A stretch of 49,665 nucleotides of DNA from NCBI GenBank assembly GCA_021324675.1, contig JAJPIR010000155.1:1-49665 (forward strand). Direction: 5' to 3'. Positions 34,481-42,144 of this stretch are shown one piece after another. Each line of letters begins with the position of its first letter. Position 1 is the first letter of the stretch. The DNA comes from Actinomycetota bacterium (lineage in GTDB: Bacteria; Actinomycetota; Actinomycetes; Mycobacteriales; Pseudonocardiaceae). A program made the position numbers and the translations under genes. The notes under the pieces were generated by a model. It saw nothing but the letters and a program-made list of their open reading frames with translations. It searched no databases and was not told the origin of the DNA.

Positions 34481-34565
34481 CGACTCCGCGCAACAGGTTG
34501 TTCTGCCATCAGAGCACCCCTAGAGGGAGCCGAACCCGAACCCCACTCTCAGTAGGCTGCTGGCT

Positions 34566-34961
34566 GTGCAACGCAGCGAGGCCGCAAAGACCCGCAGGCA
34601 GGGAGACCGCCGTTCGCTGTTTGATCGGTTCGTCGAGATGGCTTACCGCTGGGTCAGCCGGGCGCCGTTTTTCATCCTTTGTGTCTGCATCATCGTTGTC
34701 TGGCTGGTCAGCCTTCCCTTATGGGAGGACCACAAAGAATGGCAGACTGTCATTCACACCGTGACCAGTGTTCTCACGCTGCTGCTGGTGGCGTTGCTAG
34801 AAAATGCAAGTCGCCGCGCGGAAGAGGCCGCCCAGGAAAAGCTCAATGTCATGGCCGAGGCGCTGGCTGAGCTGATGAGTTCGCAAGCGCGTAAGGATCC
34901 TGATCTCCGGAGTGCCGCGAACCGCCTGCGCGAAGCTGTAGGTCTCGAGGAGCGACATTGA
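34566..34961 (+). CDS. Low-affinity iron permease family protein
   Basis: Encodes 131 residues from GTG 34566. Two membrane helices (about 33-52 and 62-80) are set in the family pattern: FVEMAYRWVSRAPFFILCVC, then WLVSLPLW, then WQTVIHTVTSVLTLLLVALL and ENASRRAEEAAQEKLN. The C-terminal helix is charged. The yeast Fet4 family is related, but the bacterial short proteins have no proven transport role. It stands alone and is divergent from the membrane gene at 33776. Confidence 0.85.
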   Translation: MQRSEAAKTRRQGDRRSLFDRFVEMAYRWVSRAPFFILCVCIIVVWLVSLPLWEDHKEWQTVIHTVTSVLTLLLVALLENASRRAEEAAQEKLNVMAEALAELMSSQARKDPDLRSAANRLREAVGLEERH

Positions 34962-35014
34962 TGTCAGGGCGGCGGCGCTAGAGCGTGCCCGGTCGGAGAT
35001 CTGATCGGCCGCAG

Positions 35015-35896
35015 TCACGATGTGTTGGCGGCGGTGAGGTGGTTGGCGATGAAGCTTCGCGCATGGCGGGCGAGATCTTCACCGTCGTTCCACAGGTTGC
35101 GCCAGATGGCCAAATTATTGGATAGCTCAGCGGCGATGACAGCCGAGGAAAAGGACTCGAAGGTAACAGGTCCGGTGTAGTTGATGTCGACGAGGGCATG
35201 AAAGAACGCGGTGAAGTCAAGATGACCCGATCCGAGGTAACCGCGATGATTCTCGCCGATGTGGACGTACCCAAGCCGCTCGCCTACTTCCCGGACAGGC
35301 CGCACCAGATCGTCCTCCTCAATGTTCATGTGGTAGGTGTCGAGGTGCAGGAAGACGTTGTCCTCACCGATGTCGTCGGCCAGGGCCAGAGCCTGCTGAG
35401 CGGTGTTAACCACATTGGTCTCGTACCGGTTGCAAACTTCCAAGCCTAGAGTGATGCCGTGATTTTTGGCTTGTCTGGCCAAGCTACCGAGCACGGTTAC
35501 GACATTGCGCCGTCCAGCATCGTTGAGCGCGTAAGGGTATTTGCCCAGTGCGCTGTAGAGTGCACCGGTCAAGTGGTCACCGCCGAGCTCGGCGGTGACT
35601 TGCAGCGAGTCGTGGAGCATCTGCTCTCCGCGTGCAACAATGGCGAGATCCTCGCTGGAGATGTCAGCGTCGAAGGACAGCCCACGGGAACACACGACAC
35701 GCAGTCCCGCATCAGCGAGCCGCCTTCGCGCGGCTGCGACATCGAGGTTCGTCATGTCGTGCAAGGACAGTTCGAGCAGGTCGTAACCGGTCTCCTTGGT
35801 TTTGGTAACGGCGTAATTGACCGAGGTGGGCGAGGTGTCACCCACCCAGACGAGGGCGTGGACACCGAGCGGATTCAAGAAAGGCTGCTCGACCAC
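35015..35896 (-). CDS. Sugar phosphate isomerase/epimerase (D-psicose/tagatose 3-epimerase-like)
   Basis: Encodes 293 residues forming an AP-endonuclease-2-type TIM barrel. The metal ligands of this family can be seen in order: Glu in LGLEVCNRYETN (about 152), Asp and His in FLHLDTYHMNIEEDD (about 184-187), His in YVHIGENHRGYLG (about 210), and Glu in GPVTFESFSS (about 245). These match D-tagatose/D-psicose 3-epimerases, which move the C3 hydroxyl of ketoses using Mn or Co. The gene is alone; no sugar transporter is next to it. Confidence 0.92.
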   Translation of the reverse strand: MVEQPFLNPLGVHALVWVGDTSPTSVNYAVTKTKETGYDLLELSLHDMTNLDVAAARRRLADAGLRVVCSRGLSFDADISSEDLAIVARGEQMLHDSLQVTAELGGDHLTGALYSALGKYPYALNDAGRRNVVTVLGSLARQAKNHGITLGLEVCNRYETNVVNTAQQALALADDIGEDNVFLHLDTYHMNIEEDDLVRPVREVGERLGYVHIGENHRGYLGSGHLDFTAFFHALVDINYTGPVTFESFSSAVIAAELSNNLAIWRNLWNDGEDLARHARSFIANHLTAANTS

Positions 35897-36294
35897 GAAT
35901 TAGTTCCCCTCTATGAAGGTCACGCGCTCACCGCGGTGGCTGCGACCCACGCTACAGCGACCTTCCCGGTTTCTTAATCCATATCGGTCGGCGCCGTCCA
36001 TCGCGATGCGCACGCGACGGCGCGTCGAGCACCTATGACAAACTGCCGGGCGCAATGGCATGAAAGGGCCTGAGAAACCTTGCCGGTTTGCTGTCTGCAT
36101 GTGCAAGCGCTTGGGTATGCGGACGTGCAGAAGCTCGCGCCTTCGCACTGGAATATGCACGGCTCGAACGCTCACATCCATTGACGCAAGGTTGTTGATT
36201 TGCTTATGAAACCACCCTGTCCGGTGACCCGCAGAGCAGGCACCGGTCAAGTATCCTTACGATGCTTGTATATCGGCTCCAGAGGAGGCGACCA
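35897..36294. other. Intergenic stretch before the cysteine-rich ORF
   Basis: No gene is seen. The DNA is less GC-rich than average from about 36030 onward. It must contain the promoters of the epimerase (leftward) and of the ORF at 36295 (rightward). TTACGATGCTTGTATATCGG near 36258-36277 contains -10-like bases. Confidence 0.45.
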
Positions 36295-36366
36295 ATGTCA
36301 CGCGGATGCGGATGCTGCTCGAGTTGTACCGGTTCCGGATGTGGCTGCTGCGGCTCATGCGGATAA
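36295..36366 (+). CDS. 23-residue cysteine-rich micropeptide
   Basis: ATG 36295 is six bases after GGAGG in AGAGGAGGCG, one of the best ribosome binding sites in the window. The peptide is MSRGCGCCSSCTGSGC followed by GCCGSCG and TAA. Eight of 23 residues are Cys, the rest almost only Gly and Ser. It is an imperfect duplication of GCGCC-(S/G)-SC, and the DNA repeats as GGATG(C/T)GG(A/C)TGCTGC. It could be a metal-binding peptide, a ribosomal peptide precursor lacking a long leader, or a cysteine-sensing upstream ORF as known in mycobacteria. No coupled gene follows; the next ORF is 200 bases on. Confidence 0.6.
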   Translation: MSRGCGCCSSCTGSGCGCCGSCG

Positions 36367-36569
36367 CTGGGCAAAGTTATGAACCAGCACGCCTCTCTCA
36401 TTGTGTGAATTAGCAAGCGGGACATGGAACGCTGAAAGGTGGCGCGTTAAAGCGTGCCCTGATCAGCCCTCCGATAATTACCACAACGCCCCGATGTCAC
36501 CATTGCTTAGTTAGCGCAAACCTGCCTTCTCGATGTACACGTAAACGCGAGCCGAAAGTGAGCGACAAG

Positions 36570-36737
36570 ATGGCCAAGGGAAGAACCTCGGCGTTCATAG
36601 GGAGCCTCTCAAAGAAGGCTCGCTGCGCTCACTGTAGAGAGTCTTTCGACAAGGGCCAAGGATGGCCTAGCAGGCATGGCCTTATATGCCCGGCCTGCAA
36701 GAGCGCGTGGAATCAGATCAGCGATCTGTGCAAATGA
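36570..36737 (+). CDS. Small zinc-ribbon protein
   Basis: Encodes 55 residues from ATG 36570; GTG 36558 in the same frame would add four. It reads MAKGRTSAFIGSLSKKARCA, then HCRESFDKGQGWPSRHGLIC and PACKSAWNQ. The CAHC and CPAC pairs, 19 residues apart, form a zinc ribbon. The flanks are basic, which suits nucleic acid binding. The local DNA is AT-richer than the rest of the window and codon use differs, so it may have come by transfer. No clear ribosome binding site is seen, which lowers confidence. Confidence 0.55.
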   Translation: MAKGRTSAFIGSLSKKARCAHCRESFDKGQGWPSRHGLICPACKSAWNQISDLCK

Positions 36738-37244
36738 GCACAAGCCCGGTGCCACCAAGGTCCATCTCATCGCCCCATAACTCGTCAGGGTCGCATACCT
36801 TGTTTGTGGCTCTATAAATCAGCCGTTGATACTGCCACCTGTCGAACCGGCGACTTTTTCCCTACGTTCTCCGGTATCAGCCGGATGACGCCGGAACTCC
36901 CGGCTGTTCATCCGGTTGATCAGACCTGTCCGCCAGCACGACATACCCGGTGACCAGGCTCCCGGGGCTGCCGAGCGGGGAGCAAAGTTTGGCGCGACGA
37001 CACAGTACGTCATCATCGCCGTTGGCATCCCGATCCTGAGCGCGGTCGAGGTGATGTAGAGCGCGCCGCCGACTGGCAGCTACCTCACACCGGCTATGTA
37101 CGTGACCCCGGTCCTGATGCGCCGAGACGGCTCGGCATACCCCCAGATATGCCGGATGTCGGTCCATCCCGACGAGCGTTCTGCTATCGGCGCGGCAAGC
37201 AGCCTCGGCCATGCTATTGACGCAACCGACTGGTTGCCATAGTG
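36738..37244. other. Gene-poor stretch with a possible gene remnant
   Basis: A rightward frame near 36925-37059 ends in FGATTQYVIIAVGIPILSAV and EVM then TAG, which resembles the last membrane helix of a larger protein with no intact start. It is probably debris. No other gene is seen. Confidence 0.35.
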
Positions 37245-37264
37245 TAGCAACCGTTCGATTGCTA
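37245..37264. promoter_or_regulatory. ArsR-type operator candidate
   Basis: TAGCAA and TTGCTA (37245-37250 and 37259-37264) form a perfect inverted pair around eight bases; the right arm runs into TATATAT. The site lies 17 bases before the first gene of an SRPBCC-ArsR operon, a usual place for an autoregulatory ArsR site. Binding is inferred. Confidence 0.55.
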
Positions 37265-37280
37265 TATATTGGAGGCTGCC

Positions 37281-37712
37281 ATGGGTTTCCCTGATCGCAT
37301 CGAGCGAACCCTGGAGGTCGCTCACCCACCGGGCAAGGTGTGGGCGGCGCTCACCACGGCTGAAGGCCTGGGCGCCTGGTTCGGCAACGAGGCGACGATC
37401 GACTTGCGTCCGGGCGGGTCGGCCCGGATGAGCTGGACCGGCGGGTACACGGTCGACATGCGGGTGGAGCGGGTGGAGGAGCCGGCGGTGTTCGGGTTCA
37501 CGTGGCACATCCACGGGCTGCCCGAGGACGATCCGCGCCGCACTTACGTCGAGTTCACGCTCGAACCAGTCGGTGCGGGCACGCGGCTGACGGTCGTCGA
37601 AACCGGCTTTGCCCAGCTGCCGGAGGATGCGTACCGCAAGGCCTACGACGCCAACACCCAGGGCTGGATGAGCGAGCTAGGCGAACTGGTCAACTACCTC
37701 GATGCCGCCTGA
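37281..37712 (+). CDS. SRPBCC (AHSA1-like) protein paired with ArsR
   Basis: ATG 37281, with TTGGAGG six bases upstream, is preferred over the TTG at 37269. The protein has 143 residues: MGFPDRIERTLEVAHPPGKV, WAALTTAEGLGAWFGNEATI and DLRPGGSARMSW, then FGFTWHIHGLPEDDP and TRLTVVETGF. This is the AHSA1 branch of the SRPBCC fold. It overlaps the start of the ArsR gene by 11 bases. Such pairs are common in actinobacteria; the ligand is not known. Confidence 0.88.
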   Translation: MGFPDRIERTLEVAHPPGKVWAALTTAEGLGAWFGNEATIDLRPGGSARMSWTGGYTVDMRVERVEEPAVFGFTWHIHGLPEDDPRRTYVEFTLEPVGAGTRLTVVETGFAQLPEDAYRKAYDANTQGWMSELGELVNYLDAA

Positions 37713-38085
37713 CATCGAGGCGATCGCCGAGCAGGTCTTCATTGCCCTGGCCGACCCGACCCGGCGCGCCATCCTGGCCGCGCTGGCCTCAGGGGGTCCG
37801 GCCACGGCCACAGATCTGGCCGATCGTCTGCCCATCACGCGGCAGGCGATCGCCAAACACCTGGCCTTACTGGCCGAGGTTGGCCTGGTGACGGCCGAAC
37901 CGGGGGAACGGCGCCGAGTGCGGTACCGGCTGCGTTCGGCGCCGATGCAGGTGGCGCAGCAGTTCCTGGCTGCGCTGGCCCGCGACTGGGACGGCCCGCT
38001 GGACGCGTTGAAAGACCACCTCGACCGGTCTGCTCGCGGACCCGGCACGACCCCATCCCAAGGAAGGCAAAGAGAGCATGGCTGA
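37702..38085 (+). CDS. ArsR-family transcriptional regulator
   Basis: Encodes 127 residues. The winged helix reads FIALADPTRRAILAALASGG, then TATDLADRLPITRQAIAKHL and ALLAEVGLVTAEPGERRRVR. No metal-binding Cys motif (CVC) is present, so it is not a classical metal sensor; it belongs to the type linked with SRPBCC partners. The start lies inside the upstream gene, so both are translated together. The operator candidate at 37245 suggests autorepression. The DUF899 gene follows after 56 bases. Confidence 0.92.
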   Translation: MPPDIEAIAEQVFIALADPTRRAILAALASGGPATATDLADRLPITRQAIAKHLALLAEVGLVTAEPGERRRVRYRLRSAPMQVAQQFLAALARDWDGPLDALKDHLDRSARGPGTTPSQGRQREHG

Positions 38086-38141
38086 TCACGCGCACTGTTC
38101 GGCGCGTGGCCATGGACCTGAACTGAAAGGTGGACACCACG

Positions 38142-38876
38142 ATGAAGACCCGTCCGATCGTCACGCCGCGGGAGTGGGAAGCAGCGCGCCAGCAGCTACT
38201 TGTGAAAGAAAAGCAGCTGACCCGCGCTCGGGACGCGCTGGCCGCGCAGCGCCGGCGGATGCCATGGCTGGCGGTGGAGAAGCAGTATGCATTCGACGGC
38301 CCTGCGGGCAGGGCGAGCCTGCTCGACTTGTTCGAAGGCCGTCGCCAGCTGATCGCCTACCGCGCCTTCTTCGAGCCGGGCGTGTTCGGCTGGCCCGACC
38401 ACGCGTGCCGCGGCTGTTCCCTCGTGGCCGATCAGGTTGCCCACGTCGCCCATCTGAACGCCCGTGACACCACCCTGGTCTTCGTGTCGCGCGCATCGCA
38501 GCCGGACATCGCGCGGATGAAGGCACGGATGGGCTGGACGATGCCCTGGTACACCATGATCGACGAGTCCGACGCCGACTTCGGGGTGGACGAATGGCAC
38601 GGCACGAACGCCTTCATCCGCGATGGCGACCGGGTGTTTCGCACCTACTTCATCAACAACCGTGGTGATGAGGCGTTGGGCAGCACCTGGAGCTACCTCG
38701 ACATGACCGCGCTCGGGCGTCAGGAGCAGTGGGAGGACTCCCCCGAGGGCTATCCCCAAACCCCGCCGTACGAGTGGTGGAACTGGCACGACGAATACCG
38801 TGATGCGGAGCCATCGCAGGGGTGGCTGGCCCAAGTCGCCGAAGCCACCGCCACCACCGACCCCCGCACCCCATAG
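38142..38876 (+). CDS. DUF899 (thioredoxin-like) family protein
   Basis: Encodes 244 residues from ATG 38142; a GTG at 38130 in the same frame is the alternative. The family pattern is clear: VTPREWEAARQQLLVKEKQL, then YAFDGPAGRASLLDLFEGRR, FEPGVFGWPDHACRGCSLVA, then FVSRASQPDIARMKARMGW and DEWHGTNAFIRDG. The CRGC pair sits where thioredoxins have their CxxC. Proteins of this family are thought to have a thioredoxin fold; activity is unproven. It is the third gene in the SRPBCC-ArsR cluster and may be its target. Confidence 0.9.
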   Translation: MKTRPIVTPREWEAARQQLLVKEKQLTRARDALAAQRRRMPWLAVEKQYAFDGPAGRASLLDLFEGRRQLIAYRAFFEPGVFGWPDHACRGCSLVADQVAHVAHLNARDTTLVFVSRASQPDIARMKARMGWTMPWYTMIDESDADFGVDEWHGTNAFIRDGDRVFRTYFINNRGDEALGSTWSYLDMTALGRQEQWEDSPEGYPQTPPYEWWNWHDEYRDAEPSQGWLAQVAEATATTDPRTP

Positions 38877-38883
38877 CCCACGC

Positions 38884-38930
38884 CTCAACGCCGGACGCTC
38901 CGGCGATCTGCACAGCGCCGGAGCGTTGAG
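38884..38930 (+). terminator. Hairpin terminator after the DUF899 gene
   Basis: CTCAACG and CGCTCCGGCG (38884-38905) pair with CGCCGGAGCGTTGAG (38916-38930) with a small bulge on the left side. It starts eight bases after the stop codon. Confidence 0.7.
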
Positions 38931-39222
38931 CGGACCTCAGGCACTAAACCTTCGGCGCGCGCAAGCGCGCCGTTGCGCTGAGCCGCCGGCCTAGAGACCA
39001 CGTGGGTGCCTGCTGAGGGCAAAGCTTGGGACCAGCGCCGTCGTGCGCCGGCGTGACGCGGGGTCAACCCGGCAGCGAGGAGTGCCTGGACCCGCTGTGT
39101 GCCGCTGGCCCGGCAACGGACAAACTGACCTCCGACCAACCCGCCTGCCTGATCACGGCGCTGTGGACGTCGACGACGAGGCGGAGTGCCTGCGAGCTGC
39201 TTGGAAGGAGACGAACTTCTCC
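38931..39222. other. Intergenic stretch before uppP
   Basis: CGGCGCGCGCAAGCGCGCCG near 38953 is a perfect 8-bp-arm hairpin. No gene is supported. A long open frame through 39043-39270 has no start site of its own but is the frame of the short ORF listed at 39223. Confidence 0.4.
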
Positions 39223-39270
39223 ATGCACATGTTTCCACCTCGCTGCACCCATCGGGTGGGTGGACAGTGA
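39223..39270 (+). CDS. Short upstream ORF overlapping the uppP start
   Basis: ATG 39223 opens MHMFPPRCTHRVGGQ and stops at TGA 39268-39270, which overlaps the GTG start of uppP (GTGA). GGAAGGAG lies 12 bases upstream. Such an overlap would let ribosomes move from the short ORF to uppP, so the short ORF may control uppP translation. It contains one Cys, two Pro and two Arg codons in a row of interest. Evidence is positional only. Confidence 0.35.
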   Translation: MHMFPPRCTHRVGGQ

Positions 39271-40094
39271 TTGATTGGTTTCAGGCGATACTTCTGGGCC
39301 TGGTACAAGGCCTGACCGAGTTCCTTCCGGTGTCCTCCAGTGGGCATTTGCGAGTGATGTCCGCGCTGCTGGGCTGGCCGGATCCGGGCGCGGCGTTCAC
39401 CGCAGTGACACAACTGGGCACCGAATCCGCGGTGCTGATCTATTTTCGCCGAGACATTGCCGGCATTGTGGGCGCATGGACGGTGTCGCTGTATCGTCCA
39501 GAACGGCGCAAGGATCCGCAGGCCCGCATGGGCTGGTTCATCATTGTTGGCACGCTCCCGATCGGTGTGCTCGGCGCGCTGCTACAGACCACCATTGAGA
39601 CCACCTTGAGAGACCTGCGGCTGATCGGCGCCACCCTCGTACTCTTCGGTCTCGTGCTGGCGGTGGCCGACCGGCTCGCCCCCAACACCAAGCCCCTGTC
39701 AGAGCTGTCGATCAGCCACGCCCTTGGTTACGGCTTCGCGCAAGCCCTAGCGCTCATACCAGGGGTGTCGCGTTCCGGCGGAACCATCAGCGCCGGGTTA
39801 CTGCTCGGATATCGACGTGAAGCTGCGGCGCGCTACGCGTTTCTGCTTGCTGTACCTGCGGTGCTGGCGTCGGGACTGTTTGAGCTCACTAAAATCGGCG
39901 AGGGAACTGCGCCGGCGTGGGGGCCGACCATTACCGCGACCTTGATTGCCTTCGTTGTCGGTTACATGGTCATCGCCTGGTTTCTCCGATTTATCGCCAC
40001 CCACACCTTCACTCCGTTCGTGCTGTACCGGGTGGCCCTTGGCGTGATGATCATCATCCTCGTCGCTGCTGGAGCGCTTGCGCCCACTTCCTGA
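39267..40094 (+). CDS. uppP: Undecaprenyl-diphosphate phosphatase
   Basis: Encodes 275 residues from GTG 39267 (reading VIDWFQAILLGLVQGLTEFL). Both active-site motifs of the BacA/UppP family are present: QGLTEFLPVSSSGHL (about 14-28) and PGVSRSGGTISAGLLLGYRR (about 168-187). About seven membrane helices are seen. The enzyme removes one phosphate from undecaprenyl diphosphate, recycling the lipid carrier of peptidoglycan synthesis, and gives bacitracin resistance when overproduced. It has its own leader with a short overlapping ORF. A family A palindromic repeat lies 37 bases after its stop and may end the transcript. Confidence 0.95.
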   Translation: MIDWFQAILLGLVQGLTEFLPVSSSGHLRVMSALLGWPDPGAAFTAVTQLGTESAVLIYFRRDIAGIVGAWTVSLYRPERRKDPQARMGWFIIVGTLPIGVLGALLQTTIETTLRDLRLIGATLVLFGLVLAVADRLAPNTKPLSELSISHALGYGFAQALALIPGVSRSGGTISAGLLLGYRREAAARYAFLLAVPAVLASGLFELTKIGEGTAPAWGPTITATLIAFVVGYMVIAWFLRFIATHTFTPFVLYRVALGVMIIILVAAGALAPTS

Positions 40095-40131
40095 TCCAGA
40101 TTCCTTGGCGTCCGCTGCAGTCGATAGTGCC

Positions 40132-40190
40132 GTGAACTGGACGCTGGCGACACATTTGGGTTATCTCAAGGTCGCTCTCGTCGAGTTCAC
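40132..40190. repeat. 59-bp palindromic repeat, family A, copy 2
   Basis: GTGAACTGGAC (40132-40142) and GTCGAGTTCAC (40180-40190) form arms matching at 10 of 11 positions. Total length is 59 bp, equal to the copy at 5372-5430, and both are preceded by GCC and followed by G(A/T)CACT(G/T)CCG. The interior differs. It lies between the convergent uppP and gamma-glutamyltransferase genes. Confidence 0.75.
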
Positions 40191-40282
40191 GTCACTTCCG
40201 CCGATTGACCAACAGCCTCCACGGCGGCACCCGACCATCGTCGGCTCGAGGATCCGGCGTGGGGCGAAGGTATGGACGGCGC

Positions 40283-41797
40283 TCACACCGCGATGACGGC
40301 GCCGCCGCGGCGCGGATCGCCAGCACCGGTCATCCGCCCCGAGTCTGGGTAACGCCGCACCGCCTGGCAACCGCCGAAGAAGATGTTGGGCGCGGTAAAG
40401 CGCGCGATGACGATTTCTTCCAAGTTGGTGGGCTCAGCGCCGGGCTCAACGTAGAGGACGCCATCCTCCCAATGCAGCCGCGGAGCCTCGACTGCCTCAG
40501 CGAGTTCCATACCGCGGTCCACGACGTTGCAGATCACCTGGAGGATCGCCGACCGGATGCGGTTTGAGCCTGCCGAGCCCAAGGCCAGCTCGACAGCGCC
40601 GTCCGTGCCCCGGACAAGCGTCGGCGCCATCATCGACGGCAGCCGGCGACCCGGTGGGTGCAGGTGGAAGCCCGAGGGATTCAGGTCTGCTTCCCCCAGC
40701 ATGTTGTTCAGGTGCAGACCGGTCCCGGGAACGACGACGCCCGAGCACGAGCCGTTGCTGACCGTCGTGGTACAGGTCCAACCATCCTCATCAATCGCCG
40801 CGATATGCGTGGTGTTGCCCAGCCGGGCACCGAGGAATTCTTCCTGGAAGCCGCGAAGGTGCAGGCTTTCCATGAACTCTGTGGTACGCGCACGCTGGGC
40901 GTCGATCATCGCGGCGACGAGCCGCTCACGGCTGGGCGGGGCTGGCTCGCGGTCAAGCGCGGCCAGGACCGCCGCGATCAGAATGCCGCCGGCCGACGGC
41001 GGCGGGTTCGTTCGCACGCGCAGGCCGCGGTAGGCAATATCGATGGGCTCACGCGGCACTACCTCGTAGGCGGCGAGGTCGACCGGTGAGAGCAGGCCGC
41101 CGCGTTGACCGATCCAGTCGCACACGGCCGTGGCGACGTCGCCGGTGTAAAACGGCGCCGCACCCTCGGCGGCCAGGCGTTCCAGACCGTCGGCCACGTC
41201 CGGCAAGCGCAGGACCGCACCCTCGCGCGGCTGCGCATGCGTGAACAGGGCGCGCGCCTCCGGGGAGCTGGCGATGATCGGCGAGAGCACCTCGAGGATG
41301 TAGGTCTGCTGGGCGTTGAGCGCCACGCCTTGATGAGCCATCCGCACTGCGGGTGCCACCAGCTCGGCCAAGGGCAGCGACCCGAACCGTTCGTGTGCCG
41401 CACAGATCCCGGCCGGGCAGCCGTAGGTGCCGACGGAGGCAGCGCCTACGTGGAACACCTGGATGACGTCACCGAAGACGACTGAAACCGGCACGAGCTC
41501 GGCTCGGCTCGGCGGGTCGCCGCCGAGCCCGGGCGCCTCAACGAAGAAGTCCAGCAGCACGTCGTCCCCGCTCGGGCCACCGACTAGCATGTAGCCACCG
41601 GCACCCAGGCCCGTCAGCAGCGGCTCGCAGACAAAGGACGCGCACATCGCTGCGAGGGCGGCGTCGACTGCGTTGCCACCCGCACGCAGCGCGCTGGCGC
41701 CCGCCTCCGCGGTCAGCCGATGCCCGGCAGCCACCACTCCTCGCGTCACCGCGGCAGTGTTGCCGAGCTCATCCGCGGACCAACCGCCGGGGCACAC
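40283..41797 (-). CDS. ggt: Gamma-glutamyltransferase family protein
   Basis: Encodes 504 residues from GTG 41797; a GTG at about 41749 (TRGVVAAGHRLTAEAG) is a good alternative. The N-terminal part has the fixed patterns GNAVDAALAAMCASFVCEP and LGAGGYML. The autocatalytic cleavage and nucleophile site is LGNTTHIAAIDEDG (Thr in TTH), followed by NNMLGEADLNPSGFH, then PSMMAPTLV and LGSAGSNRIRSAILQV, which bind the gamma-glutamyl group. No signal peptide is visible, unlike most secreted GGTs, so it may act inside the cell. It transfers or hydrolyses gamma-glutamyl groups, or acts on cephalosporin-like acyl groups. Confidence 0.92.
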   Translation of the reverse strand: MCPGGWSADELGNTAAVTRGVVAAGHRLTAEAGASALRAGGNAVDAALAAMCASFVCEPLLTGLGAGGYMLVGGPSGDDVLLDFFVEAPGLGGDPPSRAELVPVSVVFGDVIQVFHVGAASVGTYGCPAGICAAHERFGSLPLAELVAPAVRMAHQGVALNAQQTYILEVLSPIIASSPEARALFTHAQPREGAVLRLPDVADGLERLAAEGAAPFYTGDVATAVCDWIGQRGGLLSPVDLAAYEVVPREPIDIAYRGLRVRTNPPPSAGGILIAAVLAALDREPAPPSRERLVAAMIDAQRARTTEFMESLHLRGFQEEFLGARLGNTTHIAAIDEDGWTCTTTVSNGSCSGVVVPGTGLHLNNMLGEADLNPSGFHLHPPGRRLPSMMAPTLVRGTDGAVELALGSAGSNRIRSAILQVICNVVDRGMELAEAVEAPRLHWEDGVLYVEPGAEPTNLEEIVIARFTAPNIFFGGCQAVRRYPDSGRMTGAGDPRRGGAVIAV

Positions 41798-42144
41798 TGC
41801 CCCTCAAGGGTGACGGTCGCCGCACTGCTCTGTGGTCGTTGCACGGGGATAGCGGCGCCCCGGTGGAAAGCAGAGTGGGTTTCGCCAACCATCAACTCGC
41901 GAGTATCACGGCGACTGAGGGGATTCTGGTCGGTAGCCATGGCCATGATCGCCCGCAGCGCTACCAGGTGCACATCGAAGGCAGCGTGCCCGGCCGGGAT
42001 CAGCGCCAGCCAGGCGCAAGGCGTCCAGCGCGGCAGGTGCTTTCGGCTGGCTCAGGGTCGAAGCGCCATCATCACGCCGCGGTATACCGGTAGGGACAAC
42101 GCTTTCGGGCAACACTCGAGACGGCTTTTGACGAGGTGATCAGC
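41798..42144. other. Intergenic stretch with possible gene remnant
   Basis: The leftward frame 41746-42053 reads LIPAGHAAFDVHLVALRAIM and AMATDQNPLSRRDTRELMVG, which looks like part of a real helical protein, but it has no start and overlaps the start of the gamma-glutamyltransferase gene in another frame. It may be the remains of a regulator. Nothing else is seen. Confidence 0.35.

Noticed and set aside
39043-39222. Long rightward frame before uppP
   Set aside because: No start signal and no family; only its last 16 codons form a plausible short ORF with a ribosome binding site.
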